Assembly: GCA_012064385.1 (NCBI GenBank)
Contig: QRDG01000524.1
Span: 1,643,489-1,707,488 of the forward strand
Source: Puccinellia tenuiflora
Taxonomy: Eukaryota > Streptophyta > Magnoliopsida > Poales > Poaceae
Length of the DNA stretch: 64,000 bases
Direction of reading: 5' to 3'
The notes below the pieces were generated by a model that ran no database searches, was not told the origin of the DNA, and was given only the letters and a program-made list of their open reading frames with translations. Both the position numbers and the translations under genes were made by a program. Numbering within the stretch: position 1 is the stretch's first letter; each line of letters starts with the position of its first letter. This document shows, one piece after another, positions 11,068-21,039 of the stretch.

Positions 11068-12318
11068 CATTGCACATATAGTAATATGGGAGTGTTGATG
11101 TACTCAAGGTTGCTATTTGTTGTGTCGAGCAAATATTACTACCTTGGCAAAGAAGGTTCACCTTCTACCCATTGGGTCACGCTCAACGGTCTTTGAAGTA
11201 GCAAGAGACTTGAGTAGCATTTCCATGATTTTTCAAACCACCTCTTTGTCATACTTGCTATCAACATTTGAAACTCCCTATTTATTTGCAATTAAGGAAA
11301 GGTACAAACTATACTTAGCTTTCAATAAATGGACCATATGTAAAAATACAAAGTGGGAAAGAGAAATAAATGTATGTTGGTGATAGCAACTACGTAGGTG
11401 AAAAAGCCGGATGCATGAAACCACAATGAGTTTGTAAGCCTTCCATGAGTTGCATGTTAACTTCACCAAATTCTCTGAGGCTTCCTTCCATTTGAATAGT
11501 GCCACCGAAATAGTTCATGTTCTAATATATAATCAATACACAACATTTCATGAGTTGCAAACACTGAATGGCAAAAAACTAGATAAACTACAGAGGCAAA
11601 CATACATGAATTGGAGCACAAATCAAAAACTAGGTAAACTAGGCAGGCAAACATGAGGAGATAAACTAGAGCATAATGCATGAACGGAGCACACATGAGG
11701 AACACGTACTATTTCATCGGTTGAGAGATTCATACCTCATCTTCTCTTCTCCGTCGACGCTGGCCTCGCCTCTCGAGGCACCTCCTCCTCCGTGCCAAAT
11801 CCGCCCAATGGAAGGAGGAGGCTTGAGGCGGATCCCGTCGATTAGCTCGGCGAGGTTGCCGGCCTCGGATCCACATATGGAGTGTAGGGGAGGGGGGTGA
11901 GTGGGTAAGTGTTAGGGCGTCGAACTACCACTAGGGTTAGGGCGTCGTCGTCGCCTCATCGGGTTCCAGATCTAGAGTCTAGGGGGAAGAATGCGAGCGT
12001 AAGGGTTCTTCTAGGGCTTGCACGACCTTTTATATCTTCGCGAATTATCGAAAACGGTTAAGTGGATATAACTTTTGCCTTTGAGGTACCTTATTCGGCA
12101 CTTTAAACTTATTTCGTAGATTCGCGTTGGTTCTTTGTGTCAGTTCTTCGTGGTAGATTTGACGATAGTTATAAACTTGTATGTTTCCGCAAAACAGTTC
12201 AACATTTGATGTGAACATGGCACCCTTGGTGACAAGTTCACAACTAACATCAGCACAGAAACACATCTCAACTACACTGTACTAATTCGAGCACGAGTCG
12301 AGTTTTACTCTTTCAGCC
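11068..12318. other. Intergenic DNA with a possible minus-strand first exon
   Basis: On the minus strand an open stretch starts with ATG near 11876 and runs about 47 codons (MWIRGRQPRRANRRDPP...) to a GTATGA donor near 11735. A C/T-rich leader with ccctaaccctagtgg precedes it. This resembles the first exon of a plant gene or transposon gene, but no downstream exon or known domain was recognised. Confidence 0.25.
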
Positions 12319-12555
12319 CACAAATAAGTAAGTGTACTTTTAGTTTTTTGTTTTAAGTCAAACTTTTTATATGTGATCAACTTTCTAAAAACTAACAATC
12401 TTTGTTATGATATTAAATTAGTATATTGTGGAACTATATTTTAAGATGCCTCTAGTCATAATAATTTGGTGTTACAAATATTTCCTATTTTTAATATAAA
12501 TTTGATCAAACTTAAAAATGTTTGACTTGGAAAATCTAATTGTGCACTAATTTGT
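12319..12555. mobile_element. AT-rich MITE-like element
   Basis: Imperfect inverted ends cacaaataagtaagtgtac (left) and gtgcactaatttgtg (right) enclose an AT-rich centre with opposed tcaaactttt and tgtttgactt motifs. It lies just upstream of the YIF1 leader. No clear TSD. Confidence 0.4.
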
Positions 12556-12589
12556 GGACCGATATTGTAATGTTTTATTTACACGGGTC

Positions 12590-13880
12590 GGTCCGGCCTG
12601 CATCCCCAAAGGCGGCTCTACCACCGCTGCGCCCTAGAGTTGCCGTCGTGCCGCATCTCACACCATCCACCCCCTCCGCCTCTCACCTGCGTCGCTGCCA
12701 TCACCGCTCCCGTTCTACCTCATCATCGGCCCAGCCACCGCCCGCCGTCTCCGTCCCGTCCGCGATCTTGGACGACATTGGTTTCTGAGGTAAATCCCAA
12801 TCTAACCTCCACAAATTTTGGGCGCGCACCATCTAGATCTACCCCTGTTGCTCAGGAGCCCTAACTTGCTTGTATCGTTCCGAGAGATTGGTGGTGGTCT
12901 GTGCACTGCTGCGAGCGATCTAATGCGAAACTTCCTCTCTGGATAGGATACCCCGATTTCCATCGTATTTCGTTGCCGTGTTTGACTAGTAGTAATAGCA
13001 GTTCGTTTCGGAGATAAAATCAGAATCGGGGCTTCAACTGATCCCCGGTTCCCACGTTAGTTCCGCGCCTGACATTAGGGATCAGATCAGGAAGAATGCA
13101 GTTCACAGCAACTGCCCTCCTATGGAGTTTAAAGGGAATTGTGAATCAGTGTGATTGTCTCGTGGGAAATAAATTTTAGATTAGGTTAGTACATCTGGGC
13201 ATAACTGGATTGGTGCATGGGACATTGGGTAACCGTGGAGGATCCTGTTACTTCTGTAGTTCGTCAGAACAACTAATCTTAGGAATTTTGAACAGACCAA
13301 TATGTACCATCACGGTTTTGTAAAGGTATAATTTGCAGTTTCTTGTATTTAGAACCGGTCTCTGGGTCGTTTTGCTTATTTTCTTAATCTACTTATCTCG
13401 TTATAGACTATTGAAGGACCCCAAATCAGTCCAGTAGTAATTTCATTTATTTTTCTTTGGCCAAGAAAAGTTTTATGGAGCAGTACTTCCTGTTAGGCTG
13501 TCATATTTCCGTGGAAGTTAATTGTAAAACTAAGGTAATAGGTTGTACCAGCCAAATGATATGTGATGATTAGACCACCTGGTTTTCTTTTGCTCCGTGG
13601 AAGTAGTTTCTATGACACATTCTCGTTAGCCCCACCACTTCATCTTGGAAGAATTGGTGTCTTGTCGTGAAGCTTATTAATCTATAAGTTATTTCAGCCG
13701 TTTTGTCTGTTCTCATGGGATCATAAATTTGGTATTACTTTTGACTTTTGAGTACCGTTTGCTGATCATCAGTGGTACCATCTTATGATTCTTGACTTCA
13801 AATTGTTGCAAAATAATTTTGACTACATTTTTCTGTTGTTATTCTGTTCTGAAGGCATTTTTCTCTGACTGCCTATTCAG
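12590..13880 (+). other. Probable 5' leader exon and leader intron of the YIF1 gene
   Basis: A C-rich leader-like stretch (12590-12789) ends gtttctgag before donor gtaaat at 12790. An acceptor, cctattcag, ends at 13880, 8 bp before the start codon at 13889. A leader intron of about 1.1 kb is inferred; transcript data would be needed to fix the transcription start. Confidence 0.5.
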
Positions 13881-13888
13881 TTGTTATC

Positions 13889-14948
13889 ATGGCAGCAATG
13901 AATAGTGATCTGGGTGGCTTAGCTGGTAGGCCTCCAAATGCACAGCCAAATCCTTTCGAAAGTGCGATGTATGGTGCTGGACCTGGACTGATCCGGACTG
14001 GACTAGGAGCATATGGAGAGAAATTTCTTGGTTCGAGTTCTGAGTTCATGCAGAGCAATGTATGTTTTCATCTTAACACAAGTTTCTTTTATCGATAATA
14101 TTTTGAAACTAGACAAGCTAAAGCTCACTCAATTGTTTCAGATTACTCAATATTTGTCCGACCCACAATACTACTTTCAAGTCAACAGCCAGTATGTGAG
14201 GAACAAACTGAAGGTCATCTTGTTCCCTTTCTTTCACAGGGTAAGAGCTGTTGGCACTTTATTTTACTGCAAGATTTGCATACTGGGAACTCTCATAACA
14301 TGCATATGGCCTTTCTTTTTTGCCTTAAGGGTCACTGGACAAGAATAACTGAACCAGTAGGAGGAAGGCTATCATACAAACCTCCAATTCAGGACATCAA
14401 TGCACCAGACCTGTACATCCCTTTGATGGCGTTTGGCACATACATTGTCATTGCTGGATATGCTCTGGGAGTTCTTGGGAGGTAAATACAGTTTGAACCA
14501 CACCATGTCTTATATCTGGTGATTAAAGGCTTAAATCATCTAAATGTGATATGTTCTGTGATGCAGGTTTACCCCTGAGGCACTGACCCTGCAGTTCACA
14601 AGAGGTCTAGTTGGCTGGTTTCTGCAAGTCGTCCTCATCAAAGGTTTGCTGTACTCCCTGGGCACTGGCGAAGCGCCGCTGCTAGACATTGTGGCGTACG
14701 CTGGATATGGATTTGCTGGCACATCTCTTGCAATGCTGGCCCGCATCTTCTGGAGCTACTTGTACTATTTCATCATGCCATGGTTCTGTCTCTGCACTGG
14801 TGTGTTCCTTGTGAAGACCATGAAGAGGGTTCTCCTGGGTGGACCAAGGAGCTACGAGAGGCATCCAAGTCGAAACCACTACTTCCTGCTCTTCCTAGCG
14901 GCTGTGCAGTTCCCGATGCTGTTCTGGCTTGGCAACATCAGTGGTTGA
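13889..14948 (+). CDS. YIF1: YIF1-family protein (Yip1-interacting factor homologue), 4 coding exons, 267 aa
   Basis: YIF1 proteins are multi-span membrane proteins that partner Yip1 in ER-Golgi vesicle traffic. Coding exons are 13889-14059, 14142-14240, 14330-14481 and 14567-14948; all introns are GT-AG and phases close to give 267 aa. The cytosolic N-terminus (1-117) includes NPFESAMYGAGPGLI and YYFQVNSQYVRNKLKVILFP, hallmark YIF1 segments. Hydrophobic segments lie at about 118-140, 152-171, 177-200, 201-221 and 246-267, matching the usual five spans. The ATG at 13889 is preceded by a splice acceptor and begins MAAMNSDLGG. A second ATG (codon 4) is possible but less likely. No frameshift or lost splice site is seen, so the gene looks intact. 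Grass genomes normally carry more than one copy, so the paralogue letter is not assigned. Confidence 0.93.
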
Positions 14949-15511
14949 TCTCCGTGTTACAGTTGAGCTCGGTAACGTGGATCGGTTCTTTGGAGGCTGC
15001 TGTGCAGGATAGACTTGCGGTTAACTTTTCCTGGTGAACTTCGTAATGACGTACCTAATGCTTAGGCTACTGTGACGCTGCTAGTGCTAGAGATACCTGG
15101 ATAAACAGATGAAAGAGCATGTAACTACCGTTTTTCGTTCTCTGTTAGAGGTGAACCATGATGATTTGGGATGGGATGGAGATGAACTGCTAGCATTTAC
15201 CGTGTGCAAGTTGTTCCAGTGATCTGGTTATTTTGTTTTTGCGGCCTTGTATTCCTGAAGCTGTTGTCACTTAGATGATGAAGATTTACATTCCTGTCTC
15301 CAGTCTACTAAAGGTGCCACTATCTCTTGAGTTCCTTGGCTAATGCCAGCAATTTGCGAGATGTTAAGTCGAAAATTGTTTCATTCGTTCGTGTCCATTT
15401 GCTTCGTTGGCAACTGGAAATTGTTTCCAACAGAACTAAATTATTTTCCTGTTAAACAATAGTGATTACATTTCTTTTAGACAGATTGGACTTTTTTACT
15501 GTAAAAAAATA
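14949..15511. other. YIF1 3' untranslated region and spacer
   Basis: Non-coding sequence after the YIF1 stop. It probably includes the 3' UTR to around 15250-15300. No other gene is visible. Confidence 0.5.
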
Positions 15512-15683
15512 CTCCCTCCGTTCCACAATATAAGATGTTTTAGATGTTTCACATGTTGTCTAGATTCGGACTAAAAGAATGGAAAGTGGGTGAACACATA
15601 CACTAAAACATGTCTAGATACATGTGGTACAAATACGAATGTGGAAAAGGCCTAAAACATCTTATATTATGGAACGGAGGGAG
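15512..15683. mobile_element. Stowaway MITE, 172 bp, TA target duplication
   Basis: Terminal inverted repeats ctccctccgttccacaatat (left) and its near-complement atattatggaacggagggag (right) are flanked by TA at 15510-15511 and 15684-15685. The size, ends and TA target are diagnostic of Stowaway (Tc1/Mariner) MITEs. It lies between the YIF1 3' end and the SirB leader. Confidence 0.95.
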
Positions 15684-15929
15684 TAGACAGAATGGAATTT
15701 GTTTAGAAAGAAACGGGAATTTGCTTCCATGGACCTGTCTATAGTCAGTTGTGATGGTCTACATGAGAAGAAACATTAGCTGGCGAAACAAAGAAGCATG
15801 ATATGCACTAAAACTTTGCACGGTAGCAATATAAACGAGAAACAAAAGAAGCATGAATGATATCAGTGAAATCTTCAAAACGAGGAATGTCAAAAGTAGC
15901 ATCGGTCAGGTCAGACTCTGACGGTCGCG

Positions 15930-16968
15930 GCCAGGTCACATACACTTCCCCTCCAGTTTCGTCTCCACCTTATTTCCTGGCCCGTCGTCAGTCAATCGCC
16001 GGCAGTCGGTCCGCGTTCCCCGGCGCTCCCCGCCGCGTTGTGGAGGTACTGCTCATAGGCTGCCCTGCTCATATTCCCCTCTACCTCCGCTGCCTCTCCC
16101 TCTCCTCCTCCCCTGTGGCTGAGCGACCTCTCCGTCGGCCGCCGTGCTGTAGCTGTTCGCTCCCTCACACTTCCCCCGTCTCCTCCTCCCCCCTACCCCT
16201 ATTTCGGCATAATCTGATATGCTATGGTAACTTCAGCCATTTATTTGCGGGGAATCCGAGCTATTGTTGCCGCGACATATTCCGTGTGATGAACAACTGG
16301 TGACTACTTGTTGCTGCCTGCTGATGCTGCTTCTATTCTAACACAGCAGGCCTTCGTATGTTGGCTAGTTGCTAGCTCAGTTAAAACTTAAAAATGATGC
16401 CATGCTAAATCGATCAATTGGATTCTGGTCACTGGCGGCACTACACACATGTAAGAATAGCCTTTTTTTCCCTCGAAAAGGGATGGATACATGTAAGAAT
16501 AGCCTAACTTGGTAGTTTCATTCGTGGTCACCTAACTTGACCATGAAGCGTCAATTTTCCTTTTTCTAAACCGACAAGAATTAGAATTCTCACTTAGTTG
16601 ATAATTCTGTTTCTATTTGAATTTCAATAAAATTGAATTTGCGTGCACTGGTTTAGCTAGAGCAACTGGCTTTTGAGCTGATCTATAGCAACTAGTGCCA
16701 AGTTCAAACTAAATGACACTAAATAGAGGTACTAATTCTTTTTTTCTAAATGAAAGTGGATATGATATATGTAAATGCAAGGACTGTCGAGCCTTCTATT
16801 CATATTCCTACGTACACTTTTGTTTTTTGCAATATCTAAAGAGCACGCTTTGATCAGGAATATTGTTGTCCGACTGAAAAGTTCTATTACGCAGAAGCCG
16901 AAGGTGCCTATTAAGTCGATTTTCTGCATTTCCTTCAAGTGATCTCCTATTGTTGTTACCTTACTCAG
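15930..16968 (+). other. Probable 5' leader exon and leader intron of SirB
   Basis: A C-rich leader (about 15930-16045) ends gttgtggag before donor gtactg at 16046. The acceptor cttactcag ends at 16968 and the start codon follows at 17007. The leader is inferred from sequence only. Confidence 0.45.
16447..16505 (-). mobile_element. 25-bp retroposon-like insertion with 17-bp target duplication
   Basis: The 17-bp sequence acatgtaagaatagcct occurs at 16447-16463 and 16489-16505 and brackets 25 bp (16464-16488) starting with a T run and containing ccctcgaaaaggg. A terminal A tract (minus strand) plus a long TSD is the mark of target-primed reverse transcription, here with extreme 5' truncation. 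Confidence 0.7.
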
Positions 16969-17006
16969 GTGGACTTTCTGCATTTCCTATTAAATCTGTG
17001 TGCCTT

Positions 17007-19688
17007 ATGTCGATCTCCTTACAACCCTTCACTGCAAATTCAACAAACAAATATTCTTTAAGGTATTTTGTTCTCTGATGGACATGTATTCAGTTTATCG
17101 ACCTCGACTGAACTTTTTTGAATTTCCGATCTTTTGTGTTGCATTTAGTTTTAACTCTGTTTCTTATTTATTGGCATTAGGAGCACTAATGCGAGTTATT
17201 CAAGTAATTTTATCAAGTTGTCACCAATTCAAAGAAATACTGGACACTGGGCCACGAAGTTCAGACCAAATTCTGCGCCTAGGCCTGAAACCACTGGAGG
17301 ACATAATTCTACTGTGGAAGAGAATGTTGGTGTGATCATAGTCGATCATGGGTCACGTCGGCAGGAATCTAATCTCATGCTAAGTAATGTACCGACTATT
17401 TTTCATGAGTTTTCTGGTGTTTGTTATGGCACCTATGTTTATTAGTTTCGCTTGAAAATTGTAGATGGTTTTGTTAGCATGTTCAGGGAGAGGACTTGCT
17501 ACAGTATTGTCGAGCCTGCTCATATGGTATGTTTATTGCTTGTTGCAATTCTCTGAAATTGTATTTATTGAATAGAGAGGTCAGAGGTGAAAAACTGCAA
17601 ATTATGAACTTATTAAGCTTTGCTTGAAGCTTGTATCTCTCTTGAAATTTTCTTATCATCAAAGTGACAGTTGCTGTCATCATTAGTGTACACTATTTTT
17701 TCGAGGAAAACCACACAATCGTTATTTCAACTTGTGATTTGAGTTTTAAGTTACATACAGCAATTTCTGAGGTTTATTTATTTTTTCATCTTTGAGGATA
17801 TTCATCATGCAGACTGAGTAAACTATTCTACTTATCACTTCTCAATTTTTTTAATTTTAAATTCAAATGGAGTGGATATTACTTTTTAAGCTACTGCGTT
17901 GCACCTTGTACTGGTCAACTCACAAGGTGTCACAAAGTTAGAATTCTAAGTTTCTAACATGATTTTGTACAGTGTACAGTAGTCATATATCCAGTGAGTC
18001 TCTTTGTGTCTACCTACGAAGATTTGTATAGCCGTTGCACTTTGTTTACCGATAGGCCACATGACAATACACATGTAGCTGTAGTATATTTGTCCATTTC
18101 GCTTTATTGAAAACTTTCTGTTCCAACTACAGATTGTTATATATCCAGCGTTTGGTGCCATTCCGTGTTGCTAGCTCTTATTTCACTTCTTGCAATGGCC
18201 TTGTCTTAGATCGAGAAATACCATGTTGTAACCAATGTCAGTGTGCGAATGGATAGCTCGGGACGTGAAAAGGGGCTGAAAAGAGATAATTTCTTTACTT
18301 AAGAAATAAATTTTATAGGTGCTGAATCATATCACTATCAGTGCTTATCTCTATGATTGGGCGATATTGTTTCACTTTCGATGCATGAACTTGCTAAATT
18401 TCTGCTTTTGACAAAATGAAGGAACTGGCTGAGCCTACTATTAAGGAAGCATTTGGAAAATGTGTGCAGCAGGGAGCATCTCGCATTGTTGTCAGTCCAT
18501 ACTTCCTTTCCCCTGGACGACACTGGAAAAAAGTATGTTCTCGATTTTCTTTTAAGATTGGTAGAAGCTCTTAAAATGTTTAATATAGAAGATGGTAGCG
18601 GTGTCTATCTTCTATTTATTGCTTATACAGCTACAGTAAGACACCAGTTCTCATGCAATTCAGCACTGTTTTTTTTTCTCAGGATATCCCTTCTTTAGCA
18701 TCAGAAGCCTCAAAAGAGCACTCAAACGTGCCCTACATCATCACTGCTCCTCTTGGACTACATGAGCTTATGGTGGTATGTGATCATTAGTTCTCATATG
18801 GATGTGTTAAATTATTTCTATCAGACTAAATGGTATTGAGTAGTCTGCCTTACAAGAATTTGCCGCTAATAGAAAAGCAAACTAGATGCCTACGGAGGAA
18901 TGTGGAATCTTTTTATAAATAGCTCCACAGGAATAAAACCCTTGTAATGATTTGTTACATTTTTTCTGGAATGGAATGTTGAACTTTTCTATTGAAAAGG
19001 GAGGTTAAATTTTTTTGTTTGTTATAATGGAATAGTTTGTGGATGCTTCTTTTTTCAATTCTTGTTTAGATGCAGCATGTACCGGGAATGCGGGATTGGT
19101 CCTCTGTCCGTAGCTGACAAGACACTGAACTGTAAATTCAAAAGTTACTGAATAGACCGTAGAATATTTCATTTCCTTAAGTGCCATCAGTTTTAACTTA
19201 CTATTTCTAGTTAAAACGTTACATTGTCCTTGTAAACTTTACTGGTAGATCACTCTGGTATATAATTTTTTTATCTGTTGCTATGGTATTTAACAATAAC
19301 AAATACAAATAATGTGGTGTTTGCCGAAAACAAATAGAGACAATGCGGTATTTACCTCTCTTTTGCGAGGTAAAATGGTTTTACCCTACCAGTGTGTTTT
19401 GTGGAAATAGGACCAATGTATGACATGAAAATAGATTCTTATTATCCAAAGAGTTTCCTCTTTATACAACAGGCAAGGGCTATCATTGATAGAAATGAAA
19501 AACAGGAATAGTTTATGAGTTCTGTTGTAAATACCATACCATAGTACATCAGTTATTAATTGCATGACAAACTTGGTCTGCAGGATATTATGAATGATCG
19601 CATCAAGTACTGCTTGAGGCACGTTGCAGGTGATGCTGATGAATGTACGGTTTGTGCCGGGACTGGAAAGTGCCGCTTCTACTCTTGA
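17007..19688 (+). CDS. SIRB: Sirohydrochlorin ferrochelatase, plastid, 6 coding exons, 209 aa
   Basis: SirB inserts Fe2+ into sirohydrochlorin, the last step of sirohaem synthesis for plastid nitrite and sulfite reductases. Coding exons are 17007-17062, 17181-17383, 17465-17526, 18422-18532, 18683-18775 and 19584-19688; all junctions are GT-AG and phases close to 209 aa. Residues 1 to about 60 are Ser/Thr/Asn-rich and basic, a plausible transit peptide. The CbiX-type core starts at GVIIVDHGSRRQESN (H75), continues with YSIVEPAHMELAEP and VVSPYFLSPGRHW (H141). The C-terminus GDADECTVCAGTGKC (C196, C199, C205) matches the extension that binds an Fe-S cluster in plant SirB. The ATG was chosen because it opens a short exon whose phase fits exon 2; the exon is open upstream to an acceptor at 16968, but there is no earlier ATG. 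The gene looks intact. Confidence 0.93.
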
Positions 19689-20441
19689 TCATCGGAAGCA
19701 TGCAGGCTACTTCACTCGACAGTCTAATCCGGATATTTTTGTCAATTTTAATTCAACCGATCTTGTTTTTTGCAAATCGGCGGTTCAAATGCCTGAGATT
19801 TTATAGTTTCTTGTTCAAGTTAACCAGTTTTCCCTGACATGTTACCGGAACCTATCATTGGAATATCAATCTCAACATTTTTTTTTCTGTGTAAATTCCG
19901 GTCTGCAGTCTGAACAAGAAACAGTAGTTAGTAAAAAAATTGTAAATCAAATTCACTGCCTTATATTCTCGAGGGAAAAAAAAAGTTTAACCAATATATA
20001 GTTCGCACTGTTTGCCTGAAGCTCTTGCCATTGATGATGACCTTGAGCTGATTATTGTGAACCAAAATGTGTGTTCATGCTGCTACTTGTAAGGATTTTC
20101 GATCCACCCTAGCTAAGCCATCCCGTCATCTTATGATTCAGCTCTACCTCGTATGATTTCCATTTGGACATGTTTTTTTTTAGTAACTACGGCATGTTAC
20201 GGGAGGTCCATCATTTTTATTGAATTTGTGTCTGCAGCTAAACTTCCAAAAAGATTATCACCATTAAAAAAAAAGCATGTACCGGAGTACCTGTTTCAAT
20301 ATGTTATGGCAGCATGCCTATTCAAATGACAGTACAAATGAGTTGCAAGTTCTGCTGGGTGGGATTAAAAGGAAAATAAGTTTTGTTATCATCAGGTATT
20401 GAGAAATTTGTTGAGTGAAGTGAGCCACGGTCTGGATTTCA
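19689..20441. other. SirB 3' region and spacer
   Basis: AT-rich non-coding sequence with several T/A runs. No reading frame or RNA gene was recognised before the U5 promoter. Confidence 0.5.
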
Positions 20442-20451
20442 CCAACCTGGA

Positions 20452-20592
20452 GGCCCAGGCCCAACAGTTTGTCGTAGTAGCGCGGCCCAGCAGCACGTCC
20501 CGTTCTGGACGCTGCTCCTCTTCGATTCAGCTCCCGTTTTTAGTCCCACACCGCTAGCGCGGAGAGGAGCGGCCAGCGGCAGCTCTATAAGA
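20452..20592 (+). promoter_or_regulatory. Monocot Pol II snRNA promoter (MSP boxes, USE, TATA)
   Basis: Three RGCCCR monocot-specific promoter boxes (ggccca at 20452, 20458 and 20484) lie upstream of an upstream sequence element, agtcccacacc (20542-20552, consensus RTCCCACATCG). A TATA box, tataag, is at 20586, about 33 bp after the USE. That spacing is the one known for Pol II-type plant snRNA genes; Pol III types such as U6 use a shorter spacing. Confidence 0.85.
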
Positions 20593-20611
20593 GAGCACCC
20601 GGGCTGCACCG

Positions 20612-20747
20612 AGAAGATCACGCAGCTGCGTGGTGAGCACAAAGCGAACTATTCTTTCGCCTTTTACTAAAGAATACCGTGTGCACGCCACAATAAGCAG
20701 CATACGCTTATTTTTGAAGGGTTCCCTTCTCTTGAGGAGGGGTCCCA
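20612..20747 (+). ncRNA. U5: U5 spliceosomal snRNA
   Basis: U5 aligns the two exons in the spliceosome through its loop 1. The invariant loop gccttttactaaaga (20659-20673) is present, closed by attcttt (20651-20657) pairing with aaagaat (20669-20675). Longer-range pairing of gtgg (20630-20633) with ccac (20688-20691) completes stem 1. The Sm-binding site atttttga is at 20709-20716. A 3' hairpin follows, gggttcccttctc with gaggaggggtccc. The 5' end is placed about 25 nt after the TATA box, so it is uncertain by several bases. The promoter and 3' box are both intact, so this is probably an active gene copy rather than a retro-pseudogene. U5 is multicopy in plants, so no copy number is given. 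Confidence 0.92.
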
Positions 20748-20760
20748 CAATTCAGTCTAA
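20748..20760 (+). terminator. Plant snRNA 3' box
   Basis: caattcagtctaa matches the plant snRNA 3'-end signal CA(N)3-10AGTNNAA and directly follows the 3' hairpin of U5. Confidence 0.8.
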
Positions 20761-20925
20761 GTAAACTTTTCATTGCACAGCTTGCTGATAATATTATTTT
20801 TGATGAATAAGGAAGTGTTGGCAGATGTAAAAAAATGCATAAAATCAACATTACGATGACCAAATTTATGGTCTGTTAAACATTTGCTGCGCGTATTTGA
20901 TCATTGTTATTCAATTATTATTCTC

Positions 20926-21039
20926 CATGTGCAGATTGTGAGCAGCAGCGGAAGGTAGTGTTGGCGACCCATGAGGGCTCTTCATGTGCAGATTGTGAGC
21001 AGCAGCGGAAGGTAGTGTTGGCGACCCATGCGGGCATCC
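20926..21039. repeat. 57-bp tandem duplication
   Basis: Two copies of a 57-bp unit starting catgtgcagattgtgagcag at 20926 and 20983. They are identical for about 48 bp and differ only near the end of the second. Confidence 0.95.

Noticed and set aside
11735..11876. Minus-strand first exon of a gene
   Set aside because: An ATG, an open frame and a GT donor exist, but no second exon or domain was found. Mentioned only as a weak possibility in the spacer entry.
20612..20747. U6 or U3 small RNA
   Set aside because: The loop gccttttactaaaga, Sm site and long USE-TATA spacing identify U5. No terminal T run as in a Pol III gene follows.
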